Of a stretch of DNA of 64,000 nucleotides, positions 10,622-22,698 are shown piece by piece (the first letter of the stretch is position 1; every line of letters starts with the position of its first letter). The notes under the pieces were generated by a model. The model did no database searches. It saw only the letters and a program-made list of their open reading frames with translations, and had not been told where the DNA came from. The DNA is taken from the NCBI RefSeq assembly GCF_051106095.1, contig NC_135784.1, positions 148,277,428 to 148,341,427 of the forward strand, written 5' to 3'. The DNA comes from Pogona vitticeps (lineage: Eukaryota; Chordata; Lepidosauria; Squamata; Agamidae). Position numbers and translations under genes: made by a program.

Positions 10622-12448
10622 TTATTAATCCAGTTCAAGCAGTTTATATCTGTGGCGTAGCTATGCCTCAAAAGGATGATAACTTCCATGGAGAATCAAA
10701 GAGACCATTGTGCGTGCAGGATGAGGCACTCAAAGCAAAAAAAAAAAAAAAGCTATTCTGGATAAGCCTTCTGCCATGCCAGTCATGTCAGCTGTCCCTG
10801 GACAAATACATCTCTTTTGGAAATTGTTGTTGTAATCGGTGAGTGGGTGGGGACTGAACCACATCCTATAACCACCCATCCCATAAAGAGGCAGGATGAA
10901 GAATCAAGTTCCCCAAGTTCTTTAGTATAGGAGGAGGATTGACAAGGTGCTCCTGCTTATAAAGGAAAAGTGAGTATGGTCAATATGGAGTGAAATCAGG
11001 CAAACACAAAAAACGGAAAGAAGTATTAGAAGACCCTGCCTGAAGAGAACACAAATTTAATGGACAAGGAGGAGAATTGATCCTTTCAGGATACACCTTT
11101 TTATGCCAGGCAATATAACTTCTCGAGTTTTATAACCCCTACTAGGGTGTAAAGAGAGGCCATCAAAGAGCAAATCTTGGCTAAGAAAGCTTAGACCGGT
11201 GCCTCCTGCAGTGAGTAGCTGCTTCCACTACCGCAGCCAGTGCATTCTTCTCATCCTCTGCAGTTCCTCTTGCAGCCTCCTCTGGGAAATCAAGAGCCTT
11301 TTAAACCCACGAGGCCCAACCTCTTCCTTTTGCAGCCTCACCCTCCCTGCTCTCACCTGAACCAGCTGCTGCCAGCAGCATTGTTGAGATTCACCCAGCT
11401 GCACAGCCTCATCCATTCCAAGCTTTGGCCTTTCTGGGAACAAGATGGCGACCAGGAAGGGTCATGGAATGGAAAGGACACTGCAGTTGGTATGGGGAGT
11501 TGGGATAGTCAGAGGAAGGCCCACAGTGCCTTCCGACTGTCTACTGTTGTCGTTGCTATTTTTATTTTTATCAGCGTAGAGTAACGGTCAGTAAGCAGTG
11601 CACTCAAGGAAATTATCTGTCTTGATTTTTCATTAACTAATCTTCCGCTGTAGTGAAGGGCACCTTGGCTGTCATACAGGGCCTTTGCCTGCCAAAAAGG
11701 AACGTTGAATCAGCAGGGGATTCTGAAGAGAAAAATTAGCTTGTTCATGGCGTTGTGTTTTTTTTTTAAGTTAGGCAATTTACACAGTTTGCAGAAACAG
11801 CAGTAGCTCGTCAGGATGCCAATTAAACAGGCTCATTCAACTGTCATTTTAAAAAAAACAGAGATTCTGTGTTGTAAACATTTTTCTTCAACTTCAATAA
11901 GAAGCCTCACAAACATTGAGAAGGCTCAGCCTTATACTTCCAAGCTTCAAAAAAGGAAAAAAGGAAAAGAAAAAGAGAACTTCTCACAGTGGGTTTCAGC
12001 ATTCAAACCTCCCTTTCTTGTATACATTCTCTTGTTTTCTTGAGGTCTCCTCTGGCAGAGTGCTTTGAAGATTATTTTTATTACCTTTGTATCCAAGGAA
12101 CCGCAGGTGATATACACAAGGGCCTACGTCTCCCATTTTTCAGCCTCACAAAAACATGTGAAATAACTTGGGTGAGAGGCGGTAGCATCCAAGGCCGTAT
12201 GATAACATGTATGGCTAAGGGAAATTTATTCAGGAGAACAATGGAGAAGCAAAAGATTTTTTTTCTTCGAACATAAAAAATGCATCTGTTGGGAATTTGA
12301 TTGAGGGAAGGCCACTAGCATATGTTTCTCCTTCTCCCTGCACCATTTCCCAATGAATATTGTATCCTGTATTATTGTTCCTGTGTTTGTTCCAAGCAGG
12401 GGAGAAACTCAGATTAGAGAAGTGATGCATGATAGCACAATGAAGAAT
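10622..12448. other. intergenic, nothing recognised
   Basis: A moderately GC-rich patch at 11200-11580 has an open frame of 114 codons. It is leucine- and proline-rich, has no recognisable domain and is not supported as a gene. The rest is AT-rich with an A-run at 10738-10752. Confidence 0.5.
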
Positions 12449-12449
12449 G

Positions 12450-12665
12450 TGTTGTTATGTTATGTGTCATCAAGTCGCATTCAACTCACAGGAACCCTAA
12501 AAGGCTTTACAAGGTTTGTGAGAGATATAAGGAGTGGCTTTATCAGCTACAAACTCAGGCACACACATGCACATGATTTGCATGGCTGAATTGGGATTTT
12601 AACCTACCTCTCGTGGGTTCAAATCCCCTCCTAGTCCATGACTCTGCCCCCTATACTGCACTGGG
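12450..12665 (-). mobile_element. tRNA-derived squamate SINE
   Basis: It opens with GTTGTTATGTTATGTGTCAT and the tail motif CATCAAGTCGCATTCAACTC, and ends with GGGTTCAAATCCC (B box in reverse context) and CTCTGCCCCCTATAC. Diverged in the middle. Confidence 0.7.
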
Positions 12666-12978
12666 ACCAGCAATGGAGAAACAGAGTGTTGTTATTAGAT
12701 GGTGGTACCTAATCACAAGATTTCCCAGATGACTCCATGCCCCATGGCATACTTTGGAAGTAGCATCCATTCTCTGAAAGAGATTTCACTGCCAAAACCT
12801 GAAAGCTGAGGGGAGAACCTCAGGATGTCACAAGGGGGTAAGTCTTTGTGATGTCACAGAGGCAGAATGCAAGGGTTGGGAAGAGAAGGTTTTGTGCTTT
12901 TTTTTCCTATGAAAACATATGCAACAAGAAAGCAATGAGTTGTGATTTCAATGCTCCACTCCCTGCCTTGGTCTACAG

Positions 12979-15594
12979 CAGTGGTCCCCAACTGTTTTAA
13001 TGCCAGGGACCGGTTTTGTTGAAGGCCATTCTTCCAAGGATGGAGGGGGCGCCGCCGCCAGCGTCCATGAATGGGGGTGGGGGGCGTCCGTGCGTGGAGG
13101 TACTTGTTATGCAGTAGGTTGTTGGAGGAATTTCCAAGGCATTGGATATACCATTGAACACAGTGAAAACAGGCATCATCGAGTGGAGAAAATATCATAC
13201 AACAGTGACATTACCAAGAACTGGACGTCCCTGCAAAATTAATGAAAAGACTAGAAGAAAACTGGTCAGGGAGGCTGCCAAGAGGCCTACAGCAACATTA
13301 AAAGAGCTGCAGGAATATCTGGCAACTACTGGCTGTGTGGTACATGTGACAACAATCTCCACGTATTCTTCACAGGTCTGGGCTATTGGGTAGAGTGGCA
13401 AGACGGAAGCCTTTTCTTATGAAGAAAAACATCCAAGCCTGGCAAAGTTTTGCAATAACACACCTGAAGTCTCCCAAAAGCATGTGGGGAAAAGTGTTAT
13501 GGTCTGATGAAACCAAGGTTGGACCTTTCAACCATAATTCTAAAAGATCTGTTTGGTGCAAAAACCACAGTGTGCATCACCACAAGAACACCATACCCAC
13601 AGTGAAGCATGGTGGTGGCAGCAGCATGCTTTGGGGCTGGGACCTTAGTCAAGCTCGAGGGAATTATGAACAGTTCCAAATACCAGTCAATATTGGCACA
13701 AAAGCGATCGCAAAAACTTCATTGTAAAGCAATTTCCTCGTCTAACAGGGTAATCAAGTGGGGCACCACTGTATTTTTTGCTGCTGTATCATAGAGGTGC
13801 AAGGTGTTTCTGCTTTAACCAGTGCTTATCAAGTAGAATTTAAGGCAATACATTATACATATGAAAATATAATTAAATCAGTTCTCATATTAAAGCAGAA
13901 GATGACCAAAGCTCCCCTCCGGCTGCCTCTTCTGCCCGGTCTTGTGGGCTTCCCTTCCCTTGGCTGAGCTTGGAGTTGGGTCGCTGGGGGTCCTCCCTCC
14001 CTCCTTCCCTCCCTCCCCTCTCCTCCCTCCGGCCTCCCTCAGTTCCTCCCCCCCACTCACCCTCCCAGGCAGCCCTGCTGGGACACACTCACCATCCCAC
14101 CCAATTGAAATGGTGGGGTCTTGGGAGGGAAGAGACAGATCCCAGAAAGGGAGAAGCAGATCCCTGGCAGCCTTTCCAGCCGCCCAAGCCTCGCTTTCCT
14201 CCCAAGGAAGAAAAAGGAGGGACAGGAAGGGACTTGTCTTTAGAGAGGTAACATTTCCAATGGGGACAGAAAGGTCTCCTTCTCCCAAGCTCCCCTTCCC
14301 TTCTAGGAATCCCTATTCGGTGTATTTCACCCTTAGTTGCGTCGGCAACCAAAAGAAGTCCAGGGAAGCATTGAGTAGAGTTTTGGTTCCTTGGATCCGT
14401 ATCTCCCTCCTAGGTTTTTGAAGGGAAGGGCCGGCACCTCCACCCGCTTGCCGCCTAGCTGTGGAGCAACCCTCTCCGCCCTGCCTGGGAAGGAAGCCGG
14501 GGGCCCGCCAACTGGGCGCTGTGGGGCCCCAAGCCGCCACTGCCGCTGCCAACGCTTCCTCTTCCCTTCAGCTTTCCCAGGTTGGGGTCACACAAGGTCC
14601 CGGCAGCAGCCCTGCCTCTGCCCCAAGGGATCCCGGGGGAGTCCATGCGCCACAAGGAGGCATGGCAACTGGGTGGGTGAGGCCGCACCAGAGAGGACCC
14701 ACCAACCAAGTTTCCCAGCCCAGCCCGAAGAAGCCTTTCGCCCAAAACCAGCAGAGTGAAAAGCAGCCCCTGGGGGGTCAGCCGCCTGCGCCCACCTCTT
14801 CTTCATGGCTGCCTGCAGGAAAGCCTCCGGCCTGGCCCATCCTGGCCCTGCAGAAGAGCTCAGAGAACCTGGGTGCCAATCCCGCCCCCTTTGGCTGCAG
14901 AAACGGGTGCTGCCACCACCAAATACCTCGCGTGAGGAGCCCTGCCACAGCAAGAGCTGCGGGCCCAGACAGGCGGGCCAAGGGCCTGAACCAGAACTGC
15001 CACCCCCTCCCTTTCCCCGGACCGCCAGCTGTAAAAGTAGCCTCTCCGAAGTTGCAAGTCCCGCCCACGTGGCTCACACCGACAGGCCGTCCCTCTCCCT
15101 CCCTCCCTCCTCACCCCCGGGAGGCGCTTCCCTGGAGCTCCCTTTTCCCCTCCCAAGCCCGGGTAGAGGTCCAGGCCACAGCCCTGAGTGAGCTCAGGCG
15201 GCAGAGAGAGTGTGGGGGGGGGGTGGCGGCAGCCTTTTACCTTTCTCCCTCCCTCCTCCACAAGTCCGGCGATGGAAAGGGCGAGGGAGGGAAGGGAGCT
15301 GCCCCCACTCGCCCTGGGTCTCCCAGCGGCCCTTCCTGGAGAAACCCCTGCCTGCCTCCACACACAACCCCGGACAACTGAAGCAGGGCGAGTCCTTGAA
15401 GCACTCCTCGAAGTCAACAGCCACCCACATCGTGGCCTCCCTGCTTCTGCTCCTGCTTTTGGCAGCGGAGGGAGGGAGGGGGTAGGGCCTTTGAAGGGTG
15501 AGTGTGTGCAGGGGGGGAGGTCTGTCTTTGCGGACCTGTCCGGCTCAGGCCACGGACCGGCACTGGGCTGCAAACCAGGGGTTGATGACCTCTG
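12979..15594. mobile_element. non-autonomous hAT element with GC-rich interior
   Basis: The ends are CAGTGGTCCCCAAC on the left and, in reverse complement, CAGAGGTCATCAACCC on the right. Next to each end are matching hAT termini (GCCAGGGACCGGTTTTG; CCAGTGCCGGTCCGTGGCC in reverse). A perfect 8-base target duplication GTCTACAG lies at 12971-12978 and 15595-15602, the hAT signature. The interior contains a Tc1 transposase remnant and a 1.6 kb GC-rich stretch (about 13905-15540). No hAT transposase is visible, so it would need one in trans. Open frames of 100-306 codons in the interior have no recognisable domain, overlap in several frames on both strands and are composition artefacts. Confidence 0.85.
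13095..13745 (+). pseudogene. Tc1-type transposase remnant
   Basis: The plus strand encodes pieces of a Tc1/mariner transposase in order: the helix-turn-helix region around TLPRTGRPCKINEKTRRKL, then AAKRPTATLKELQEYLATTG, after a frame change [20 protein letters not shown], then the first catalytic region WSDETKV and [14 protein letters not shown], ending [14 protein letters not shown]. That is roughly the first 60 percent of a protein of about 340 residues. The frame changes at least once near 13380 and the C-terminal third with the last catalytic acid is absent. Clear Tc1 ends are not found. It sits inside the hAT element, so it inserted into it or was carried by it. Confidence 0.88.
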
Positions 15595-16147
15595 GTCTAC
15601 AGGGCATGAGGAGTTGGATGTCTGAATGCTCGCAGACACTAAGCCACTGCACACTGGCTCCTGTTGGGAATTTTTCAAGACAGGTGCCCAAGTTTTAAAA
15701 CCACCTCACATAAAAATTAAAACAAATGAAACAACAGCCTCTTTAGCACTACTCATGCTGAAATTTCTCTCCTTGTCTAATGGTCCAGAGAGGCACAGCA
15801 ATTCTTTGGGTCCACACAGCACCCTATGACCTGACGAGCATTATTTGAGTGGAGAAGCTTTGTAATGAGACAAAGTGATGTGGTCACCTCAGGCATCAGG
15901 TGCCGGGAGATCCAATCAGAAGCCGACCTCCTTCTTCTGTACTTGATTGCAGGAACCAAGCATCACAACGATCCCACATAGTAGGTGAAGTGAAGGGCAC
16001 AGAGAGGGCACTCTTTCCCAGGTTTTGTCTATTTCTAGAATACCCCAGGAAACATCTGTTGATCTCAGGAGATTATTTGCATACTGACAGATTTTTTAAA
16101 AGAAACTAAGGGGGCAGGTGGAGGATATATCAAGTCTGCTAACCCAG

Positions 16148-16171
16148 CACGCACGTGCACGCACGTGCGCG

Positions 16172-16204
<33 letters not shown>
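16148..16204. repeat. alternating GC/AC tract with CA repeat
   Basis: GCACGCACGTGCACGC continues into GCGCGCGC and then (AC)n. Almost every step alternates purine and pyrimidine over 57 bases, a composition that favours Z-DNA. Confidence 0.95.
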
Positions 16205-16207
<3 letters not shown>

Positions 16208-16456
16208 GTAAACACTGTTACTGCTCAGATAACAACAGAAAAAGCAGTGATAGGTTTAGCCAAAGGACTATTGCAATCAAACATTTGAAAGGTGGGATGA
16301 CAACCAGGTATGGGGACTTGATTCTTCATAACTCGCTAGTGTCTTGGCCTAACCTACCACTTAATGCAATCCAGGATAATTTATGCTTTCTTGCTGAACT
16401 CAGCTTATAATCATCTTGGTGATCAATGATACAAATATTCTATGGAGCATTTGTAG

Positions 16457-16458
<2 letters not shown>

Positions 16459-16491
<33 letters not shown>
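16459..16491. repeat. CT microsatellite
   Basis: An uninterrupted run of about 16 CT units. Confidence 0.97.
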
Positions 16492-16492
<1 letters not shown>

Positions 16493-17479
16493 TTTGTGCA
16501 AGGAACTCTGGATAAAATCAAAACTTTACTCTTCCTCCCACCCCCACCCCCAAAACTGCTTGCGGCTTTGGGAAAAGGCCACATTAATCTTGTCTCAAGC
16601 AGCAAACTCTTGGGCTTTGGCTTCCCATCATCCCCACCCACCCCAATCAAGATGCCAAAGAGGCCTGCTCTTGCCCAGTTTTTGCTGGCTACTGTTGATG
16701 ACTACCCATTTACTGTTACACAGTTTTGAATTTTGTTTAAATTCCTCTAGCTATGCAGCGGAAGTGCAGGGACTCACAGAAAATAATAGCTTTAAATTCT
16801 CCAGATTAGTCCACCTGCTTTCCTTATCAGTTGACATTTACAGTCTTAATAACTCACCCTGAAACATAAGTAGGAGAAAGAATAAAAGGTTTCATTTACT
16901 TACAGTTGTGGAAAGATTAAACAGCCAACTGACAAACAGGGCTGACTGACGTTCACTGACAGGTCTCAACAGACTCACTGACTGCTTCAACAGACAAAGG
17001 AGAGAGGGAAAGGCTCGGAGCAGAGAGGTGGGGCTCTCTGAATTCAGAGGTATGAGGGCACTATTGCTTATTCCTGGGTAAATTGACAGTCACCCCAGCC
17101 CAGAAATGTCCCTCCGAGCCACGTCTAAGAGAGGCAACATGCAAGATTGCAAAAACTCCAACAATTACCTGCTCTTGCAACCTCCTGCTCACTGCCCCAC
17201 TTGTTCCTGGCACCCTCTCACATCAGTGCCCTCTTTCTGTCTTTCGCCAAGAGAGCAATGCAGAAGTGCAGCATTACAAAAGGAAAGACTCTTGCTTCTG
17301 CCCACCCGAACAAACACTAAGCAGCTGCTAGGGTCTGTTTCCTGGGTAAACTTATCCTTGATAAGAACCAAGACTTACTAATGTCGCCTGGGACTTTGAA
17401 CCTTCCAACCTGTGTGGCCACAGTCATGCTTGACAAAGGATTCTGGGAGCAGTGGTCCAACAAAGTAACCATTCCAGGT

Positions 17480-17640
17480 TCTAGTAAGAACATAAGCAAC
17501 ATGTGGTGGCAGTCCATTGTCCGTTGTGTTGAGCCAGACCAAATATCTGCCGAGTCCTGCATTCTATTCCCACTCCAGAAAATCAGAAGTCCCTGGGAAG
17601 CCGTCAAGCAGGACAGGAGGACAGTTGAGTTTCCCCACCA
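17480..17640. mobile_element. unclassified reptile interspersed repeat
   Basis: It starts AAGAACATAAGCA, then GAGCCAGACCAAATATCTGC, CCTGCATTCTATTCCCACTC and TCAAGCAGGACAGG. This layout recurs across lizard genomes as an interspersed repeat; a shorter relative is near 42745-42800. The class is not known to me. Confidence 0.45.
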
Positions 17641-20005
17641 TGTGCTCCTGAACAACTGGTATACAGAGACACACTAACTCTGATATTAGCCATTGATAGA
17701 TTTCCCCTCTATGAGTCCGTTTCATTCCTTGTTAAAGTCATCTGAGTTGGTGGGAAGCAGCCCATCTTGTACAGAGATTCCATGAGATACATACCTGCTC
17801 TGAACTTTCCGTGTGCTGTTGAAACATAAAATACATCTATACCAAGCAGATGAAGGAACCAGAAAAACTCTCCAATAACATATAATGATCCAATATGTTG
17901 GTGCACTCATCTGTGAAATCAGGGCCTTTTGCCATTCAGCAGACATCAACTGAAATAACATGTCTTGCATTATTTGATAGAGTAATTTATTGCTGCTCTA
18001 CTTTAAACATAAGATGCACCATCTAAGCACATGAGGTGACTGACTCCTCTCTTTTTAAATGCAGTTAAAATTACTATAATTTTCTACCTGTCTCCTGCCA
18101 TGCTCCTAAATATACTGGAATTTCCCCGCAGTACTTTAACGAGTAGCTTAATCAGAGGTATAATTTACCAGGATTTCAGTGAAACTCCCTGAATACGTAT
18201 GAGGCCTTTTAAAGAATTGCATTTATATTTTTCTCTGTTTACCTGCTAGCGGGATGCCTAAAAATGGCTTCTCACATCTCTCTTCCACCCACCATGATGT
18301 AGCCCATTTTGCTTAATTTTAGCTATGCTGCTTACTCCTTGGAGCTTCTGCTTCTCAAAATACCTTGCCTTTTCAGAGCCATTTTCTGGAGAAAGAAGGC
18401 TCCCGGGCTTGCACAAATAGAACATAGCCAAGGGAGGAGTTAGTTGGCATTTTCTGCTTTTCGTTTGTGCTGTGTTTTCTTCCCACCTCCTATAATGTGT
18501 GCATATTGCATATAGGCAAAACTGTGATATTGTTGTACTCTGAGCATCTGAAGGAGTGGGTTGTAAACTATGAAAATTTATGTCATACTCTGTTAGTCTT
18601 GAAGATGCTAGGGTTCTCTGTTGTTTTGCTGGAATGGACTAACATGGCCGATGGAAAAATATTCCACCAGGGCAAGTCTTTTCCAATATTTCTCATATAC
18701 ATGGAAATAGTTTTTTTTCCCCTGTTGGGAATATAATCCTGTATCTTGTGTGTCTTTGGGGTGTAGGGGGTGTCTTTCTTTTTATGCCTCTCTGGCTTGG
18801 GAGTGAGACCGTGTGCAGAAATGTGTATGTTTAAAGAACTCAATTTATTTAAGTATTTAAGAATACTAAAATAAATTGAGTGGTTTCTTTTTCTGCTTGA
18901 TGTTTTCAGTTGTCCATCCAGGTTCCTCCTTTTTCTCTTTGTTCATCTATTGCTACTGTAGTAGCTATTCTGACTTCAGATGTGACAACTCTAAACAATA
19001 ATGTTGTGTTGTGTGAAGCAACCTCCAAGGTTTTTCAGCCAAAATGAAAATGTTCTTCCTACACTTCTTTTTTCATTTATTTTTTTTCCTAGAATGATCA
19101 GCTGTAATCCTCTGTACTTACTGTTTCCCATTATGCACTTGATGTATTCTAGCTTTCTCCATTTTATGTTTTACAATTTCTTGGTCTTTATTCACTTGCC
19201 TTAGTACTTCTTTGTTGGCTACTCTCTTGTTCCAAGAAATTCTTAATATCCTGTGAGAAATCCACAAATGTTTCCACCTTTTCAGTAGTATAGCCCCCAA
19301 CTCCATGCCATACAGTAGCACCAATAATAAAAAGAACTGTACAAGATGCATTCTCAAAGTCTGTTTTTGTTGCATATTACATTCTTATTGCATTTAACTT
19401 AAAGAATCTCTTCCATGCCATTTTTTTAATTTAATTTTTATTTTTGACCCAACAAACATTAACCTCCATCCTTTAAAAAAAATTCTGATGTCTGAAAAGT
19501 ACTAGTAATTTAACAAAATGAACTGAGATAAATTTGTATATTGAACTGCTATCCACTATCATCTTTTGAATAGAGATGGTCATTAAGAACACATTCCAAC
19601 TTAACATAGGAATATGCTAATAGGTTACAGTATGGTATCATTTTTGTAAACAGCTACAGTAAGCTGAAGATGTGTTACTACTGTATGATAGCTTTTAGAG
19701 AGCATCCCCAGAGGTTTAAACAGACTGTAAAATACAATACCAGGAGAGTATACTCAGAAGTAAGTTCCACGGTATTCAGCTGGGTTCGCAATCACCTTGT
19801 CATCCTGCCATGCGGAGTTGGGGAGAGAGAATAGAAAGTTTAGGACAAAACAGCCTTCTGGAACCTCATGTTCATTGGACATCATCACTTGTACACTGCG
19901 GATCATGTTGGATTGTGGTCCAATATAACTGGGGAGCACCCTGTTAGTCAGCCAAGGTTGCTATAAAAAGAACTCGCAGTTCCCAATAACTATTTTATGT
20001 CATTT

Positions 20006-20007
<2 letters not shown>
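17641..20007. other. intergenic; one repeat fragment near 18583-18650
   Basis: The only recognisable item is CTGTTAGTCTTGAAGATGCT with GACTAACATGGC (18587-18645), a diverged bit of a common amniote interspersed repeat; a related piece is at 36475-36570. No gene seen. Confidence 0.45.

Positions 20008-20075
<68 letters not shown>
20008..20075. repeat. CT microsatellite
   Basis: A perfect CT run of about 34 units, long enough to be unstable in length. The 105-codon open frame over it is repeat translation. Confidence 0.98.
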
Positions 20076-20080
<5 letters not shown>

Positions 20081-20125
20081 CAGGTCTTTCTTCAGTGCCT
20101 GCTTAGTGATTCATTGGTGCTTGCT

Positions 20126-20242
20126 TTTAAATAATCTTAGAACTGGAAGGACCCTATGGATCATGGAGTCCAACCTCTGTCAAGGAAGCTCACTGGGGAA
20201 TCGAACCCCCAACCTGCAGCCAGATTCCAAAACCACCAAGCA
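20126..20242 (-). mobile_element. tRNA-SINE with LINE-like tail
   Basis: It reads AATCTTAGAACTGGAAGGAC, then GAGTCCAACCTCTGTCAAGG and GGGGAATCGAACCCCCAACC (B box in reverse). It is the same family as the copies at 32045, 53590 and 54490. Confidence 0.65.
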
Positions 20243-21337
20243 ACTGAAGATCTCCTGTCAATCCAGATTCACTGAAATTCCTCCTTTTATTTCCTTGGCT
20301 TCTTTTCCCCTTGTTTTCTGACCTCCACTGTTTACGTTCAGTTATATCTCCATCCTCCATAACTCCTAAAGACCTGAGAAACCAGAAGACAAATTTCACA
20401 TAGCACCTAATGGGTTCCTATAGCTTGGTTTTAGAATAGAGCCTTTAAAAAAACCCACTATTTTTATACCTTTTTACTATCCGAGTAGCCACATCCTGTT
20501 TGTGTGGAAGAGGAAAACAAAAGTTAAACTCTCAGTAACCTTCGTAGTGGCCACAGGGTTGGGAGGAGAGCTTTTAGAGTCTGGAATAAAACTTTGTGCC
20601 ATTTCTTAAATTTACCCATAGCAACCGACCACAAGTTTATTCACTGTTTTCGGAAGGTGTGTTTTGTTACCAGCAGACATGTACATGTGTCAGCTCTTCA
20701 GAGAGCATATGTGTAGACTGCCTGTCCTTTAAAGCAAAGTTTCCACCCATACCTCCATTCTGCTCAACACTTCTGAGAAGTGTTGGAATTTTGTCCAAGA
20801 ACCAGTTGAAATGAGGATTAGGAGCCCGATTAGGGGATCAGGTTGGTACCTTGTGAAGATTAAGTCGAGACTTGGGTGCAATAGAGATAAACCCATCATG
20901 ACTCACCCACCAAAGTCTCCATGAATCAGTCCATTCAGCATAATGACTCTTTATGCGCAGAACTGCACAAGTCAGGCAGCAGGGAAGGGCTGCGCACCTA
21001 GGACCTCAATGCAGGAAAGTTACAAGGAGGTGCCATAAAAAGATCTTTGAATGATCAAAAGACAGAAACCTAATGAAACAACAGCAGCCTATGTTTGTTT
21101 GCGCAGGAGCTGAGAAGGAAGATCATTACCAAGGTTGGTTTGTGATATCTGGACTCCTGAGATGGAAGAGCAAATGGTACACCACTCACTCTTAGGCAAG
21201 GTTCATAGTATTAACAGACAGCCCAGTTGTTTTTGTACCTAAAGCAGGGAAACAAACAAACAAACAAACGAAACTCCCCAAAGCCCCTTTTTTGCTCCCT
21301 GAACTATGAAATGAAAAAATAAATAATAGGAAATGTG
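20243..21337. other. intergenic, nothing recognised
   Basis: No gene or assignable repeat is supported. Confidence 0.5.
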
Positions 21338-21484
21338 GAAGAAGAAGAAGAAGAAGAAGAAGAAGAAGAAGAAGAAGAAGAAGAAGAAGAAGAAGAAGAA
21401 GAAGAAGAAGAAGAAGAAGAAGAAGAAGAAGAAGAAGAAGAAGAAGAAGAAGAAGAAGAAGAAGAAGAAGAAGAAGAAGAAGAA
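21338..21484. repeat. GAA microsatellite, 49 perfect units
   Basis: A 147-base uninterrupted (GAA)n on the plus strand. The poly-Leu, poly-Phe and poly-Lys open frames across it are translations of the repeat. It lies directly 5' of a CR1 fragment. Confidence 0.98.
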
Positions 21485-22078
21485 TGACTGCAAAAGAAAC
21501 CAATGCTATTTTAGGCTGCATTAACAGAAGTATTGTCTCCAAATCTCATGAAGTAATGTACCCCCTCTATTCAGCACCGGTTAGGACTCATCTTGGGTAC
21601 TATGTCCAGTTCTGGACACTGCACTTTAAGAAGGATGATCAGAGAACTGGAAACCAAGCCCTGTGCGGAAAGACTGAAAGAACTGGGCATGTTTAGCCTG
21701 GAGAAAAGGAGACTGAGGGGAGATAGGATAGCATTTTTCAAATATTTGAAAGATAGTCATGCAGAGGAGGGGCAGGATGTGTTCTCGATCATCCCTAAGT
21801 GCCGGACATGGGATAATGGGCTCAAATTACAGGAAGCCAGAGTTAGGCTCAGTTATCAGGAACAACTTCACAACTGTTAAGAGCAGTGCAACGGTAGAAC
21901 CAATTACTGTACCTCAGGAGGGGCAAGTTGTCCAACGCTGGAGACATTCAAGAAGAAATTGGACAACCATCTGTCAGCTCTGTTTTGATTTGGATTCCTG
22001 CACTGAGGAGTTGTACTCAATTGCCTTATAGGCTCCTTCCAACTCCATTATTCTATGATTCTGTGAATAATTTGCTGC
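21485..22078 (+). mobile_element. CR1 LINE 3' fragment
   Basis: It contains CR1 landmarks: CATCTTGGGTACTATGTCCA, GAAAGACTGAAAGAACTGGG, GAGAAAAGGAGACTGAGGGG and the tail CCTTATAGGCTCCTTCCAAC followed by TTCTATGATTCTGTG. The end of the reverse transcriptase frame is broken. It is 5'-truncated, as most CR1 copies are. Confidence 0.9.
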
Positions 22079-22141
22079 TGTTCTGTGGTACAAATAAATA
22101 TGAATCTACCACTTGAAGTGGCTGCCTCTATTGGCCTAATA

Positions 22142-22690
22142 CAGTGGTCAGGGAACAGGGGTAAATTACCCCAAATGGGGTAAAAATGAAAATCCTGGGG
22201 GTAATGAGGACGGTCGCAGCAGACATTTTACCTCCAGGCGTTTTATTTCTGACAATGCTGTCTGTAGGTGGGTATTCCGTTGCGGGGAGAGCAAGCCCCG
22301 CCTGCCCTCCTTGCCTCCAAAGTGTGTGGGGGAGGGCGGCGTACCAGGTCAGCTGGACTCTTAGCCCGGTGAAGCCCTGGCTGGGGCTCTCCTTCTTGCC
22401 TGCGCCCACCCACCTGGTGCGCTGGCGAGGAGGCCCCCTTCCCGCCTCGCCTCACCTGAGTTCATGGCCAGTGGACCTGCTGGTCCTGTGGTGCCTGCCT
22501 CCCCTTGCCAAGGACGTGCTTTCCTGGTGGTGTGGCAGCTCCAGACTGACTGCCCGGGTGGCAGTGGCAGGTCCCGGGCGAGCACAGAGGCGGGGGGGGT
22601 CACCTGCAGATGGCAAGAGCCAATGGGGGTAATGTCAACGTATATAAATTGGGGGGGGGGGGTAAAGTTAAAAAAGTTCCCTGACCCCTG
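22142..22690. mobile_element. non-autonomous hAT, GC-rich
   Basis: The ends are CAGTGGTCAGGGAAC and, in reverse complement, CAGGGGTCAGGGAAC. A perfect 8-base target duplication GCCTAATA lies at 22134-22141 and 22691-22698. The interior is GC-rich, carries G-runs (22654-22663) and encodes no transposase. The 148-codon open frame over it has no domain and is not a gene. Confidence 0.92.
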
Positions 22691-22698
22691 GCCTAATA

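Larger units (their letters stand above)
15603..17479. other. intergenic with simple repeats
   Basis: No gene is supported. It holds the alternating purine-pyrimidine tract at 16148 and the CT run at 16459, listed separately. Short frames in 16416-16862 are partly CT-repeat translation. Confidence 0.5.

Noticed and set aside
14461-15381. 306-codon open frame in a GC-rich stretch, with others on both strands to 15678
   Set aside because: All six frames are open over long distances because of base composition; the peptide is low-complexity with no domain, and it lies inside a hAT element.
21192-21542. Frames of poly-leucine, poly-phenylalanine and poly-lysine
   Set aside because: Translations of the GAA microsatellite.
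22186-22632. 148-codon open frame
   Set aside because: Lies wholly within the GC-rich hAT at 22142-22690 and has no recognisable domain.
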